Below are positions 24,399 to 34,792 of a stretch of DNA of 64,000 nt, piece after piece. The number at the start of each line of letters is the position of its first letter. The stretch's first letter is position 1. The DNA lies in the NCBI GenBank assembly GCA_024195265.1, contig JAJLRJ010000007.1:32737948-32801947 (forward strand), given 5' to 3'. Under the pieces are notes generated by a model. The model did not search any database and was not told where the DNA came from. It was given only the letters and a program-made list of their open reading frames with translations. Position numbers and translations under genes: made by a program. Source of the DNA: Dendrophyllia cribrosa. Taxonomy: Eukaryota; Cnidaria; Anthozoa; Scleractinia; Dendrophylliidae.

Positions 24399-24665
24399 TA
24401 GAAGTAATCACAGATCAAAGTGCGTCTCCTTGGGTACCTCGTTGTGACATGGCATTCGCATTTCAGGCATGTTTCTGGTTCTGTGACGTTTCAAGATGGC
24501 GCAGATTTGGTACCGACACTTTTCTCGATTCGTTCCGCCTAGACGACGCGCTAAGCATGCTGGATACTATTGTGACGTTTCAAGATGGCGCAGATTTGGT
24601 ACCGACACAATTCTCGATTCGTTCCGCCTAGCCGACAAGATTAGGAAGCGTCTCCTTCGTCGACG
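24399..24665. repeat. Extra segment in the left arm with 89-bp tandem repeat
   Basis: This 267-bp piece is absent from the matching place in the right arm (26035-26050). It contains TGTGACGTTTCAAGATGGCG twice, starting at 24482 and 24571. It is either an insertion into the left arm or a deletion from the right arm. Confidence 0.6.
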
Positions 24666-25164
24666 CAAAAATACGTTTTTCACTTCATTTCAATATTGCT
24701 CTACACTATACATACCGTATACGTTTCTAACTTTTTATTTGAAATGGTTTAGTGTTCTGTTAATGTTTACATCAAGGAAATAAAGAAAAAAGAGGCGGGC
24801 TAATATACAGAGGGGGCTTATAACCGGAATATTATTTTTGTTTGGCTAACGTCGGGCATCCAGCTCACAGTATTTGGCGATTCCAGCGCCTTCCACAAAT
24901 CACAAATCAGGGACATTTTTCTGGTAAAACAACTCTTAACACTAACGTCGCAATTTCAGAAATGCCGGTTATACCCCCCCCCTCCCCGCCCCCTTTTAGA
25001 TCCATCCACCTGCAAACAAAAATAATATTCCGGTTATAAGTCCCCCCCCCCCCGGATATTAGCCCTTCCCTTCTTTTCTTTATTTTATTTCCATGATATA
25101 ACATTTTAACAGAACACTATACCATTTCAATTAAAATGTTAGGAACGTATACGGTATGTATAGT

Positions 25165-26001
25165 TAGGCTTAGACACAAGTTGCTCGGCAACGTTTTGGC
25201 AACTTTTGCCATTTCGGGCAACTTTTTTTTGTTTTACAGCCAAAAGTATTTTAATAAATATATGATTATGATATAAGAGCTTACTTATCATAAATATGAC
25301 TCAATCATGACATAAAAAGTGCGTGAGCTCCTCTCAGCAGTACTAGTACCTGACCCTTTCTTTTTGACTACTTAAATGGGTTGCCTGTGGTTTTTGAGGT
25401 CACTCCGGTCAGCAGTATCACCAATAAGAGCAAGTTTTTCAACATGGCTGCTCTTGTTGAAAGTTCAGAGGAGGACATTTCTTCGAATGAAGGTGAATCA
25501 AATGATCCTATCGAGAAAGCCAAAAGGCTCGGAGCAAACCTGAGTGTTCCAATTAAGGGCGCTATTTCAAGAAAGCGGAAAATCCAGACGAATCATTATT
25601 GATTCATTGGAGGTAATGCTTTGCTACAATGGCAACCAGAGGAAAAAGCTCTTGGTCCCATAAATGACGACTGTCTATTAGTATTACTGCAATGGCCTTT
25701 ACTAGTATCACTGCTAAAGGATTCTGTGTACATAATACAACTGACTATTGGGACAGTAATCTGGTCAGTTTTCGTTTGTAATCTAGTTTTGTTAAAAGAA
25801 AGAAATATGATTTTTATTAAGAAAAGTATCTATATCTGAAGAAATGAATCACAAATAAAAGCAATTCCACATTATTTTTTCCGCGCCAGTAACTTCGTGG
25901 TGAAAAAAAGAGGGCAAAATTGGGGCAACTTTTCGGCAACTTTTTTTTATAAATTTGGGGCAACTTTTAAGGAATTTTCGAGAAACTTGTGTCTAAGCCT
26001 A
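25165..26001. mobile_element. hAT-type non-autonomous transposon
   Basis: Perfect 18-bp terminal repeats, TAGGCTTAGACACAAGTT and its complement, with an 8-bp duplication TGTATAGT (25157-25164 and 26002-26009). The 8-bp duplication and TAGG-type end fit hAT. The opposite arm of the host element (24690-24725) shows the same site empty, so the hAT entered after the palindrome formed. Several GGCAACTTTT motifs sit just inside both ends. A 73-codon frame (25381-25602) holds an acidic block, then ISRKRKIQTN; it could be the remnant first exon of a transposase. Confidence 0.85.
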
Positions 26002-27597
26002 TGTATAGTGCAGAGCAATATTGAAATGAAGTGAAAAAATGTATTTTGATAAGTCTGATAATGCTGTGTGTCTCAGCCTATTTCATATTATCTCATTCTG
26101 AAACGTTTTTTTATGCCGCGTATAAGCCCCCCCCGGATATAATACACCCTCCCCCCTTGAAAGCTAACTGAAAACCCGGTATAACCGGTATGCTGTCAGA
26201 AAGTACGCATCTAGCATGGCAATGGTAGCGACGGAAGGGGTACCCACGGAAAAAATGACAAGTTTGTAGTATTGAATCAGTTCTTTCAGTTTTCGGCCTT
26301 TATTTTCGTTTGATTCAGGGGATGTGGGAGTCAAATACAATTAAGCCTTCCCAAGTCCCGCATCATTGGCTTTTTTCGATTAATAAATAATCTCTCCGCG
26401 GTCCACTGGGAGTGCATGTGAACGTGACTAGGTCACGCAACCAATTATTTTATGGCCTTTCACTGACCTCTTGTTATTTACGAGTGATGGTTTCTTTTGT
26501 ATCGCTTAATACAACTAAATGGACGGCAAGATGTGACTATATTTTTCTGTCCTTAATGTTTTCTCGTACATTTATGTCTGCGACATTTGGATTGGAAGTC
26601 ATCGGATATTTTTATGTGAGTACACTGTGTGTAAATAACGAAACGTCTGTAACAACATTTTGCGAATATCAAATGCTGTAATGTCAAGCAAGCCATGGTT
26701 TTTGTGAGATATCTATGTAAGAATCCTTGTATTTCTGCTGCTTACAACAAGGAAAAGGCGAGACAAGCTAACTTAAACATTCATTGAACTGTTCAAAGAC
26801 TTATGCCGTATTTTGATACGTCGGCAACAAAGTCGATCAATGATACATATGATTATAGCTTACATTTTAACTGAATGCGTCCTAGATAAAAATCATATGA
26901 ATATTATAGCTTAAAACATGTAAATGTTGTTTTCAAAGCTTTAAAGACCTGTTTAAGGGCCAATTTCGCTGTTTCGTTCTTAAGCTCGCCGTCATTCCAG
27001 CGCTAAAAATTCAATTAAATCGAATGCGGTGTCAAGCTAAAAATAGCCTTCACGGATAAATCTCTCAGTAGCGCTGTATTCACCGGCCACCAAAAATAAT
27101 TTCAGAATAAATAAAAGACAGATTCAGCTATAATGTAGTGTTGTTTTTTTGCCTAAAACTCATGTACCAGACTGCATTTTACTAATTCGAAGTTTCCTTA
27201 AATTTGCCTTCTTGTTTACATGGCGAAGATAGGTGTTTTGTACAAGACCAAAATGATTTTTAAAGTTAACATTTCCGACAAAATTTTATTGCAAAAGAAA
27301 GCTAAAAAGACGTTTTATTCACTGTGTCAAAGGCATTGTAGGACACCGAATGTTGCGATAACAGGATCGTTTTGAAAATGGTCCAAAATAGCCAAAATTC
27401 AATGGTCCATGAAAGCACCCGCGGACTCAAAAGGCTAATTTTCGACTTATCGAAATTTTGAAAAAAGTAAAATGAAATCGAACCTTTTAAACCCATTTTC
27501 GAAAATAGGTCACTAAATAGGTTCTTTTGGTAAAATAAAAAGAAATTCGAAATTTTGCCAGTGTCGTCGGATTCTCGATATTTACAGACATCCGCTC

Positions 27598-30500
27598 TTA
27601 AAAAATGATAAAATGATTTCTTATGAAGCTGTTAAAGGAAAGATTTCAAGAATATATTCGTAAAAATCTACACATTTTGATAAAACATTTGGTCATTTCG
27701 AGTCTTTGTTTTTTAAAAAAGCAATTGTCTAAAAGGGATAAAAAGATGGAATAAACAGACTCCACGGAGCAGTTCGTAATGCTCAATGATTCAAATTGCC
27801 GCTGGCTGTGTGTTTTCTTTTCACATCCGTCGTATACATATTTATTTCCAATTCTCCACTGTGTTTCAAAAGGATTCATAGTCTGTTTTTGGATCATAGC
27901 CAAGAGAGCAAAATCGATCTGGTGTTTAGAAAACGAAATCTGGAATTGGATTTTTCTAAAGAAACACTTTTCTGCCGTTGTTAAAGTTAAGTAAGCAAAA
28001 AATAATAATAATGGGTGTCGCTCGCTTCAGTTATCATTTATGGATTCGACTGAAATAATAACTATATTGTCGCCTAAGAGATGAGTACATGTTCTACTGC
28101 AATTTTGCTTGAAGCACATTGTTGTTCAATACTAATTAAGAACTTTTTTTAAAATCATGTTAGACAATGATTTAAGATTGATCACTTGATTGGATGCTTT
28201 TGACTCCTCTCAAAAGGATGCAAGCCATATTGATCGACCAGTAGGGTAAATTTGCTCTATCATTTTTAAGAGAATAAGCATGCAGTAAAATCCTATGAAG
28301 AAGTCTTCTTGCGTTTCTTCGCAAGGGGTTTAGTAGGGATGGGAGATGGGGATTATAACTGGAATGAAATAAGGTTTATAAAACACGATAACAGGAACTA
28401 CTTAAAATTACATATCAAACTCTGCACATAGCAACTCGTAGCCGGTTTTAGTCTATAAACATTCTTTGTAACTCGCCAACCTGGCTAGCAGCAACTGATG
28501 TTATTATGAATTGCTGTTCATGTCACTAGAAGGTGGAAGCCGCGTTTGTATATGAACATATTATAGTATCTAGTCGAAGTAAATGCTGCAATTTGTGTTC
28601 TGTGAATAAAATAGAGTAGGCTTGACGTTCCCAGCAAAAATATAGCAGCGCATATCTTTGTTGTGTGCACAATTTGCTCACTAATTAACAAAAGTACATT
28701 TCCTTTTGTTTTCAGGTGATCATCAAGTGGAACTTTCCCAAATCATGACCATTTTCATTTATAACAACATGTTTTTGTTATATTTTTGCATAAGAAAGTT
28801 TATTAACACGATGATTCCTTGGGATACTTTAAACACCTTCTAATTCTGCAACTGATTATCTCCGGCGTTGTGCAAATGTTTCATCTCAAATAAATAGTAT
28901 GCATGTCTCCTGCCTTGCTTTGTTACTATCGCATTAATAGGCAGCTCGTCCAATCTTTCAGCAACACTTTGTCTATGAAATATAAGTAAACTTATAGATT
29001 AAATATTAAAAAGCTGTAAATGTTTTGAAGATGAATGAGTCCCATCCTTACTTTCCTTGCAGATGGACCATTTTATTTTTAGGGATAGGGGGAGGGGGTT
29101 GCGCAATTGTTTTTAGCATGATTTTTTTTCCATCTTGAGGCTGCGCAAGATTTTTTTTTTTTCGATACTTTTCTGTAATTTATCTGCGAAGGAATGTTTT
29201 TTTTTTGGTATTTGTAAATAAATAAATAAATAAATAAATAAAATGGTCCATCCCTTATACATAGGCTTCTACAAATATAATTGAAGCAACGAGGGCATGG
29301 TGCATGGCTATTGAAGCATTGTGTTTTACTGTATCGGACCATGACCTTGCAACATATAATTAGATATAGGAACTAAAAAAGGGATTTGGGGCAATAAAAT
29401 TATTATTTATTCAAGAAATAGTAAAAGTGAAATCTTTTTGGGGCAATTTTAAGGTGTACAGGCCTTTTTGAAACTTAACGATTAAAGGTGACCTCAAGCG
29501 ACTAAGGGCGACTTAAGGCGCCTTAAGGTCCCAGAGTAGGCCTTCCCTTGTCAAGCTGTCATTCGTTGTTCTCAGGGTCGTTAAGAAATAGTAAAGACCT
29601 TAAGATTGAGCGTTTCCCCTTAAATCGCAAACCACAAACGTCGGCCAGCAGTTTACAGTTATGGGTTCACCGTGTGAGCATAATCTGGGCTTAAGATTGA
29701 GGGTTACGTTTTACCTATGCATATTACCGGAGCCATCTAGGAAGCAAGGTATAAATTCATGGATATACATTCATGCATTCACATACATGTATCATCAGAA
29801 ACCGGCTTTTGTTTTACTTAAGCTTTATCAAGTTATCGTAGTTTAACCACAAAGTAATCCGACTGGCAAAACAGTCTTTTACGTTTCTATGAAAAAGAAT
29901 TCGATAATTAATAAGCGAAAGAGTTCTAAAAGGTTCCTCTCAAATGTGTGATTGTGATGTTTTAGGATGCAAAAAAAAAACCTTGAGGTAAATCACTTAC
30001 TTCAAGAGCGTGGTCTAGCCGTACAAACGTGAACCTCAAACTGCAAACCTGACGTCAAGGCACTGGTCATGAGACCCCTGACGTTCGCGGTTGCTTGACC
30101 GTTAAGAATCTGCAGTTGACTGTGTCTTTGATTTTGGTGGTGCCGTACAACCTTAAATAAACGAAAATATGCTACAGATATCACCAGAAGTCCTGAAATA
30201 CTGCAGAGAAAGCCTGAAATATATGGTCATTAATGTGACGCTAGCAAGTCCGCCGTTTGATCCATAAAATCACAACAGCGATACCCACTCTTTTTTGGGT
30301 GACAAGCGCTTGCTATCCTGGAGGTGAGGTCACTGCTCTTCACCCGACAACGTTTCTTCAATTTGGTGTATAACTATTCACCTTTTGAACTACTGCGGCC
30401 AGGAATGCAAGGATGGAAGTGGCTTACCGTTCATCTAATTTGATTTCTTGAGCACCTGCCAAGAAATCAAAATTGTCATTCTTTTTAGCCATCATTTTGT

Positions 30501-30838
30501 CTCTTTGGTTGATATTTCTTTGAATTGCTTTCATCACTTTTGGCGACTTTTCCTTCCCATTTCAAGACAATAAACAAGAACTCTGCGAGTATTACAATTT
30601 ATCTTTATTTCCTACCAAAATCATACATCTTCTGATGCAAAATCCTTCTAGTACTGACACTATTCTTTAGCTTAGGCATAACACTAGCAACAATTGCAAT
30701 TTGTTTACTTAAGCTTAGGCCTCTAGAAGATTTTTCAAAAATACTTCTGCCATATTTTTGCAAATTATTTTTGTAATCATATACAATTGTATATATAACC
30801 TTATCCCTAATGAATTCGTCTTTTCTCTTTCTTCTAGA
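27598..30838 (+). repeat. Duplicated segment, copy 1, right part
   Basis: Matches about 60065-63840 in the same orientation, except that copy 2 carries an extra 514-bp mariner-type MITE. It holds a (TAAA)n tract (29217-29243), a receptor remnant on the minus strand (about 30000-30260) and the 3' end of the Penelope-like reverse transcriptase from 30605. Part of it (28728-28905) has a third, more diverged copy at 58757-58945. The phrase TCAGGGTCGTTAAGAAATAG occurs near both ends of the segment. Confidence 0.85.
30002..30260 (-). pseudogene. Rhodopsin-class GPCR fragment, copy 1 (broken)
   Basis: Contains the same peptide as the fuller copy at 62976-63257, with ISVAYFRLFKVVRHHQNQ, the end of transmembrane helix 5 and start of the third cytoplasmic loop in cnidarian rhodopsin-like receptors. 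Small indels interrupt the frame relative to copy 2. Only this part of a seven-helix protein is visible. Confidence 0.5.
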
Positions 30839-33289
30839 ATTAGACTTCACATCATTATAATGCAATCTATACCTATCAATAAAACCAGATGTATATCCTA
30901 GCTTCATTCGTCTCCATTTAAACAATTCAAATGAATGTCCATAATCACTTTTAGAACTTGAATTCCTTGCATATCTAATACTTTCGGTTTTAATAAGATC
31001 TCTAAAGACATGACCAGGATGACTAGAAGTTGGATCTAAATATGAAAATTTATGTAACTCCTTGAAATAAGTGTAATAACGTAATCTTCTTAGAGCTATA
31101 GTTACATCATCTATAGATAGAGACAAATCCAGAGAATTTACACAAACCCTACTCAACTTAATGTTAATTAATAAGTTACTAGGATAAAAAAGCATTAGCT
31201 TGGTCATCTCTTTTGTAACGCATGTCAAATTATAAGTAGTAAAAAGCATGAATCCGTCATCAGCATACCTTTTTATAGTTAACCCTTAAATCATCATTTC
31301 TTGCAGTAAGGAGGTACTGGTACTCTGAATACATTAGCACAAGATCGCTAATCTCCTTACTATAATAGTAACCCATGCTCACACCCATAACTTGTTTGTA
31401 TACATTATTTCCAACATTAAAGAAGTTCCAATTATTACAAAAATTATACAAATCGAGGAGTAATTCAGTTCTTTCAGTATTTAGATTAAGTAAACAAGTC
31501 AAATTCCTTAAAACTCTAGAAGCATCTTCCTATAAAATATTTGTATATAAATCAAATGTTACCAAAGTATTTCCCCCCAAAAGTCAATGTCCATCTCATT
31601 AAGAATTTCAATTAGCTCATTCCCACTTTTTAAAAAAGTCTTATCTATTCCCAATTTTTTGAACTCAGCAAAAAACCTTTCTAGAATTGCCCTCAACACC
31701 TTCTGTAAAAATTTCGAGGCTTCTAATGTGCACCAGCTGTGGCCCGTCACGATCGGTCTCCCCGTTAGCCACTCCTCATTTTCTTAACAAGCCCTGTCTT
31801 TTAATTTATGCACTTTAGGCGTTAAATTTTGGCTTGGTAGTATATACTCATTTTGTTTTTCAGTATACACCGAATGCAAATATGGCTGCCGATTTATTAT
31901 TCTTTTATGTGTATGTAAATTAGTCTCACTGGCCTCGTTAGCATGTGCAAAGTTCAAAAGAATGTTTACTCTAAAATGAGGCTAGTCAGGCTAATTAACA
32001 TACATATAAAAGAATAATAAATCGGCCGCCATATTTGCATTCGGTGTATTAAACCATGCTTTCTCTGATTCATTTAATATATAAGAAATTTTTTTCAGAA
32101 TTTTTCCTAGATCCTTTCTGCAGTTTTTCTTAATTTCACTCACCATTTCCATGTGACCAACCCACTCGTAAGTGGATGCCCCCAATTGCCGTTCATACTC
32201 CTTCTCATACCATAATTTCGAGTTTAGAGACCACCCCATTTTCTTATCACTTTCTCTTAGTATTAAATCATCCTGGTTCAAAAACAACTTTATAGCCCCT
32301 AAATCATCCCCACCCCGGGTTTTCCTTGATCGATCCATTTTAATTTCTTCCCTTTCAGATAATTAATAGAAAATCTATCAATAAGTTTTAAACTTCTGTA
32401 TATAAATTCACTATCACCTCTTTTCAAATTTGGATTGCTAAGTTCGTATCTAATTTTAGACCTAAAAGAAGGACTTTTAGACTTTAGCCTAATATTACTA
32501 GCAATTCCTCTTTTCAATCTACATGTACTTTTGCATTTCTTATGCTGACCTGTCACACTTAATGTAAATTTATAGAGTGCTTCCTCCGCCTCTAGTTTCA
32601 GATGTTTCATGTCCGATACACTAGAACAGGTTGCATTTTCTGCTGGAACATAGCCTCCAGTCTTCATTAGCAGTTCGTTCATCTCTTTCCCAGGATTATA
32701 AGAAGTAAAATTGTGTAGGTTAGATTTCTCTCTTTTTCTCTCCCTCTTAATTTCGTCGTCTTCTTCTTTTCTTCTAATTTCTACTATTCCATCCTATAAT
32801 TGTTTTTTTTTTCAAGATTTGGTCTCTCTCTTCCGTTAGTTTAATATATTTTTTCACAATGTGTCTTATTTGATATGCATTTTTATCCGCAGCAGACTTT
32901 TCCTTATTCATATACAACTTGCCTCTTCTCTTCTTCCTCATCTTATCTCTCAGACTTGTTATTTCTGATTGCATGCACTCCAACCTTTTACAGGCTATCA
33001 CTTCAATTTCTTTCGTTATTTTCTTTGCCTCATCCTTAAATTCTTTTCATTTCTCTTCCATTGTCTTCTTTGTTATTTCATTTACTAGTCTCACTTTTCC
33101 TGCCTCAGTAATATAATCCTCACAGTTTTCTCTTTCATATAAGTAACTAGCAATAGTGTTACTTGCTAATCTGTCATATAGGTCACTGATATAAAGCAAT
33201 TCTTCACGTAAAGTTTTATTAATTCCCCTTACACGAATACCGTTGTTTTTCCAGTTTTCCATAGCCATTTTTTTCGGTTTAACTAACAT
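30605..33289 (-). pseudogene. Penelope-like reverse transcriptase, decayed
   Basis: Overlapping minus-strand frames cover a Penelope-type RT. In order: a Lys/Glu-rich, coiled-coil-like N-terminus (33289-32774), a basic middle region (32682-32050), then RT motifs PKVHK, RPIVTGHS, VTFDLYTNI, YKQVMGVSMG and RYADDGF, and a thumb-like C-terminus ending at 30605. PKVHK plus YTNI plus MG and YADD is characteristic of this group. I see no GIY-YIG nuclease at either end, so it resembles nuclease-lacking members. Damage is heavy: frameshifts just before YADD and at TFDLYTN, several stops, and a MITE at 31868-32046. The 3' part recurs at 63574-63840. Confidence 0.7.
31868..32046. mobile_element. 179-bp MITE with TA duplication inside the RT
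   Basis: Inverted ends CACCGAATGCAAATATGGC and its complement extend for about 55 bp on each side and are flanked by TA. TA duplication suggests a Tc1/mariner-type element. Its insertion separates the N-terminal region from PKVHK in the reverse transcriptase. Confidence 0.8.
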
Positions 33290-33730
33290 TAAATAGCTGT
33301 ATCACCTGGCTTACTGCTTTCTATCGGTTCGGTTTCACTACTGCTTGCATCAGTTATTTCATTCGCATTTTATTTCATAATTCAACGTAATCGTTTCAAT
33401 CGTAGTCCTACGCTTTCTCTTTTGAATCTTTTGTGATTTCTATATCGTCAGCCCCTTACGTAGCCTAAATGCATTAGCAAAACAAACCCTTCTTCTTGTA
33501 AAATTCACATCAGCAAACGGAATCCAGTTCTTTGATGGTGTAACGAACAAATAAAGAACTTAACCCTTCCGCTGCTCTACTACCAAACACAGCTGTAATC
33601 TATGGTAAGTTTCGATTTCTTCAAAATGCAGCAGATACCAATTTCGTTTTAATCCAAATTATTTAAGTTTTACATCAAATTTAAGCTTACCTTATTTCAA
33701 AATCCACCGCCAGAATCAGGAAGACGAGGG

Positions 33731-33733
<3 letters not shown>

Positions 33734-33785
<52 letters not shown>
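33734..33785. repeat. (CT)n microsatellite
   Basis: About 26 CT units. A second (CT)n lies at 42086-42124, so the recombinase/helicase locus is bracketed by two CT tracts in the same orientation. Confidence 0.9.
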
Positions 33786-33789
<4 letters not shown>

Positions 33790-33974
33790 ACGTTTCCCTA
33801 AATTTGTTACTCGTACGTTTTAGAAAGTTTTAGTTTGATTACTTCAACCAAATTTTGGCTGTTGTATGCATACCACACAGAGATTCTTTATACCCTATTT
33901 CGTGGTCTTCTTTATTATCTAAAAGACTTTTTAAGAGATTTTCGTTTTTGCCTGCTGTTCCGATATTTGATTTT

Positions 33975-34365
33975 GGAACGTTCCTATGTGATAAAACGTG
34001 AAACCAATTGTTCCACAATGGCGTGTTCCTTTTAGGCTATATAGGAACAAATTTTGATATTAAATAGGAACAAAATGTTCGAATTTTAACCTGCGGGTGG
34101 AACGTATTGTTCCTAAATGGGCGGCTTAGGAACAAGTGTTCCTAACATTTTTGTTCCTCTTTTGACAACCTGTTCCTTTTCACTCTATTAGGGAACTGAT
34201 TGTTCCTATTAATGAGTTCCTTTTTACTGGAGCTGTTCCTTTTTGCGGGAATGTGGAACATTTGTTCCTAATTACCTGTTCCGGTTTACTTAAATTAGTT
34301 CCTATTTACGTAAAATAGTTCCTTTTTACGTATAGTAGTTCCTCTTCACCATTTCTGTTCCATTT
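33975..34365. repeat. Dispersed GTTCC/GGAAC motif array
   Basis: Roughly twenty copies of GTTCC or GGAAC occur in 390 bp, usually as TGTTCCTTTT, AGTTCCTTTT or AGGAACAA, in both orientations and often as short inverted pairs (for example GGAACAAGTGTTCC). Such density is far above chance. It could be a set of protein-binding sites for the neighbouring element, or a degenerate minisatellite. Confidence 0.65.
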
Positions 34366-34563
34366 TTTATTTCATTTCATTCAGTTATTCCACCTTAAAG
34401 GAAGGGTGCTTTTGAATATAAGTGATTGCGAGAATAACGTTTGTTTCCAGTCACATATCTTGTCATGTGCACTTGAGCAAAATGTTAGTTAAGTACGTAT
34501 TGTTAGGAAAAATCGTGAAAAAGCACAATTTTAAGTATCTCCCACTGTAAATTTGTATAATGG

Positions 34564-34728
34564 TGATAACGGCGGGCAAGCAGGGGCAATTTGTGGCAAG
34601 CATGGGCAAGTAGAGGCAAGTTATGGCAAGCATGGGCACGCATAGACTAACATGGGCAAGCATGAGCAGGCGTGAGAATGCATGGGCAAGTAGGGGCAAG
34701 TTGTGACAAGTTTGAACATGCATGATGA
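34564..34728 (+). repeat. Degenerate 10-bp iteron-like array
   Basis: About ten copies of a GGGCAAG(C/T)(A/T) decamer, such as CATGGGCAAG, TGTGGCAAG and TAGAGGCAAG, in direct orientation with spacing near 10 bp. The array ends about 65 bp before the ATG of the recombinase gene. Direct short repeats upstream of a replication or recombination gene often serve as initiator sites; that role is an inference. Confidence 0.6.
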
Positions 34729-34792
34729 CTTCATTGTTCACAGTTGATTTAAACAAACGTGCGCGCTACTCAAACGTTAATCTACTTGAAAC

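Larger units (their letters stand above)
22850..27597. mobile_element. TTAA-flanked transposon made of two 1.7-kb inverted arms
   Basis: The element begins GAGCGGATGTCTGT and ends with the inverted complement, with TTAA on each side (22846-22849, 27598-27601). The uninterrupted target, a single TTAA at 60065-60068, is present in copy 2 of the duplicated segment, so both the ends and the insertion are certain. TTAA duplication is used by piggyBac and Kolobok transposons; the GAGCGG end is not the CCY start usual in piggyBac, so Kolobok or another TTAA group is favoured. Arms run 22850-24845 and 25012-27597, separated by about 165 bp. Apart from a 115-codon frame of unknown meaning in the arms (23771-24118 minus, 26412-26681 plus), nothing is coded, so it is non-autonomous. 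Confidence 0.85.

Noticed and set aside
29079..29342. 87-codon minus-strand frame with YLFIYLFIYK
   Set aside because: Produced by the (TAAA)n repeat and adjacent T-runs; present in both duplicated copies for that reason alone.
34463..34756. 97-codon minus-strand frame rich in Leu/Ala/Cys
   Set aside because: It is a translation artefact of the decamer array.
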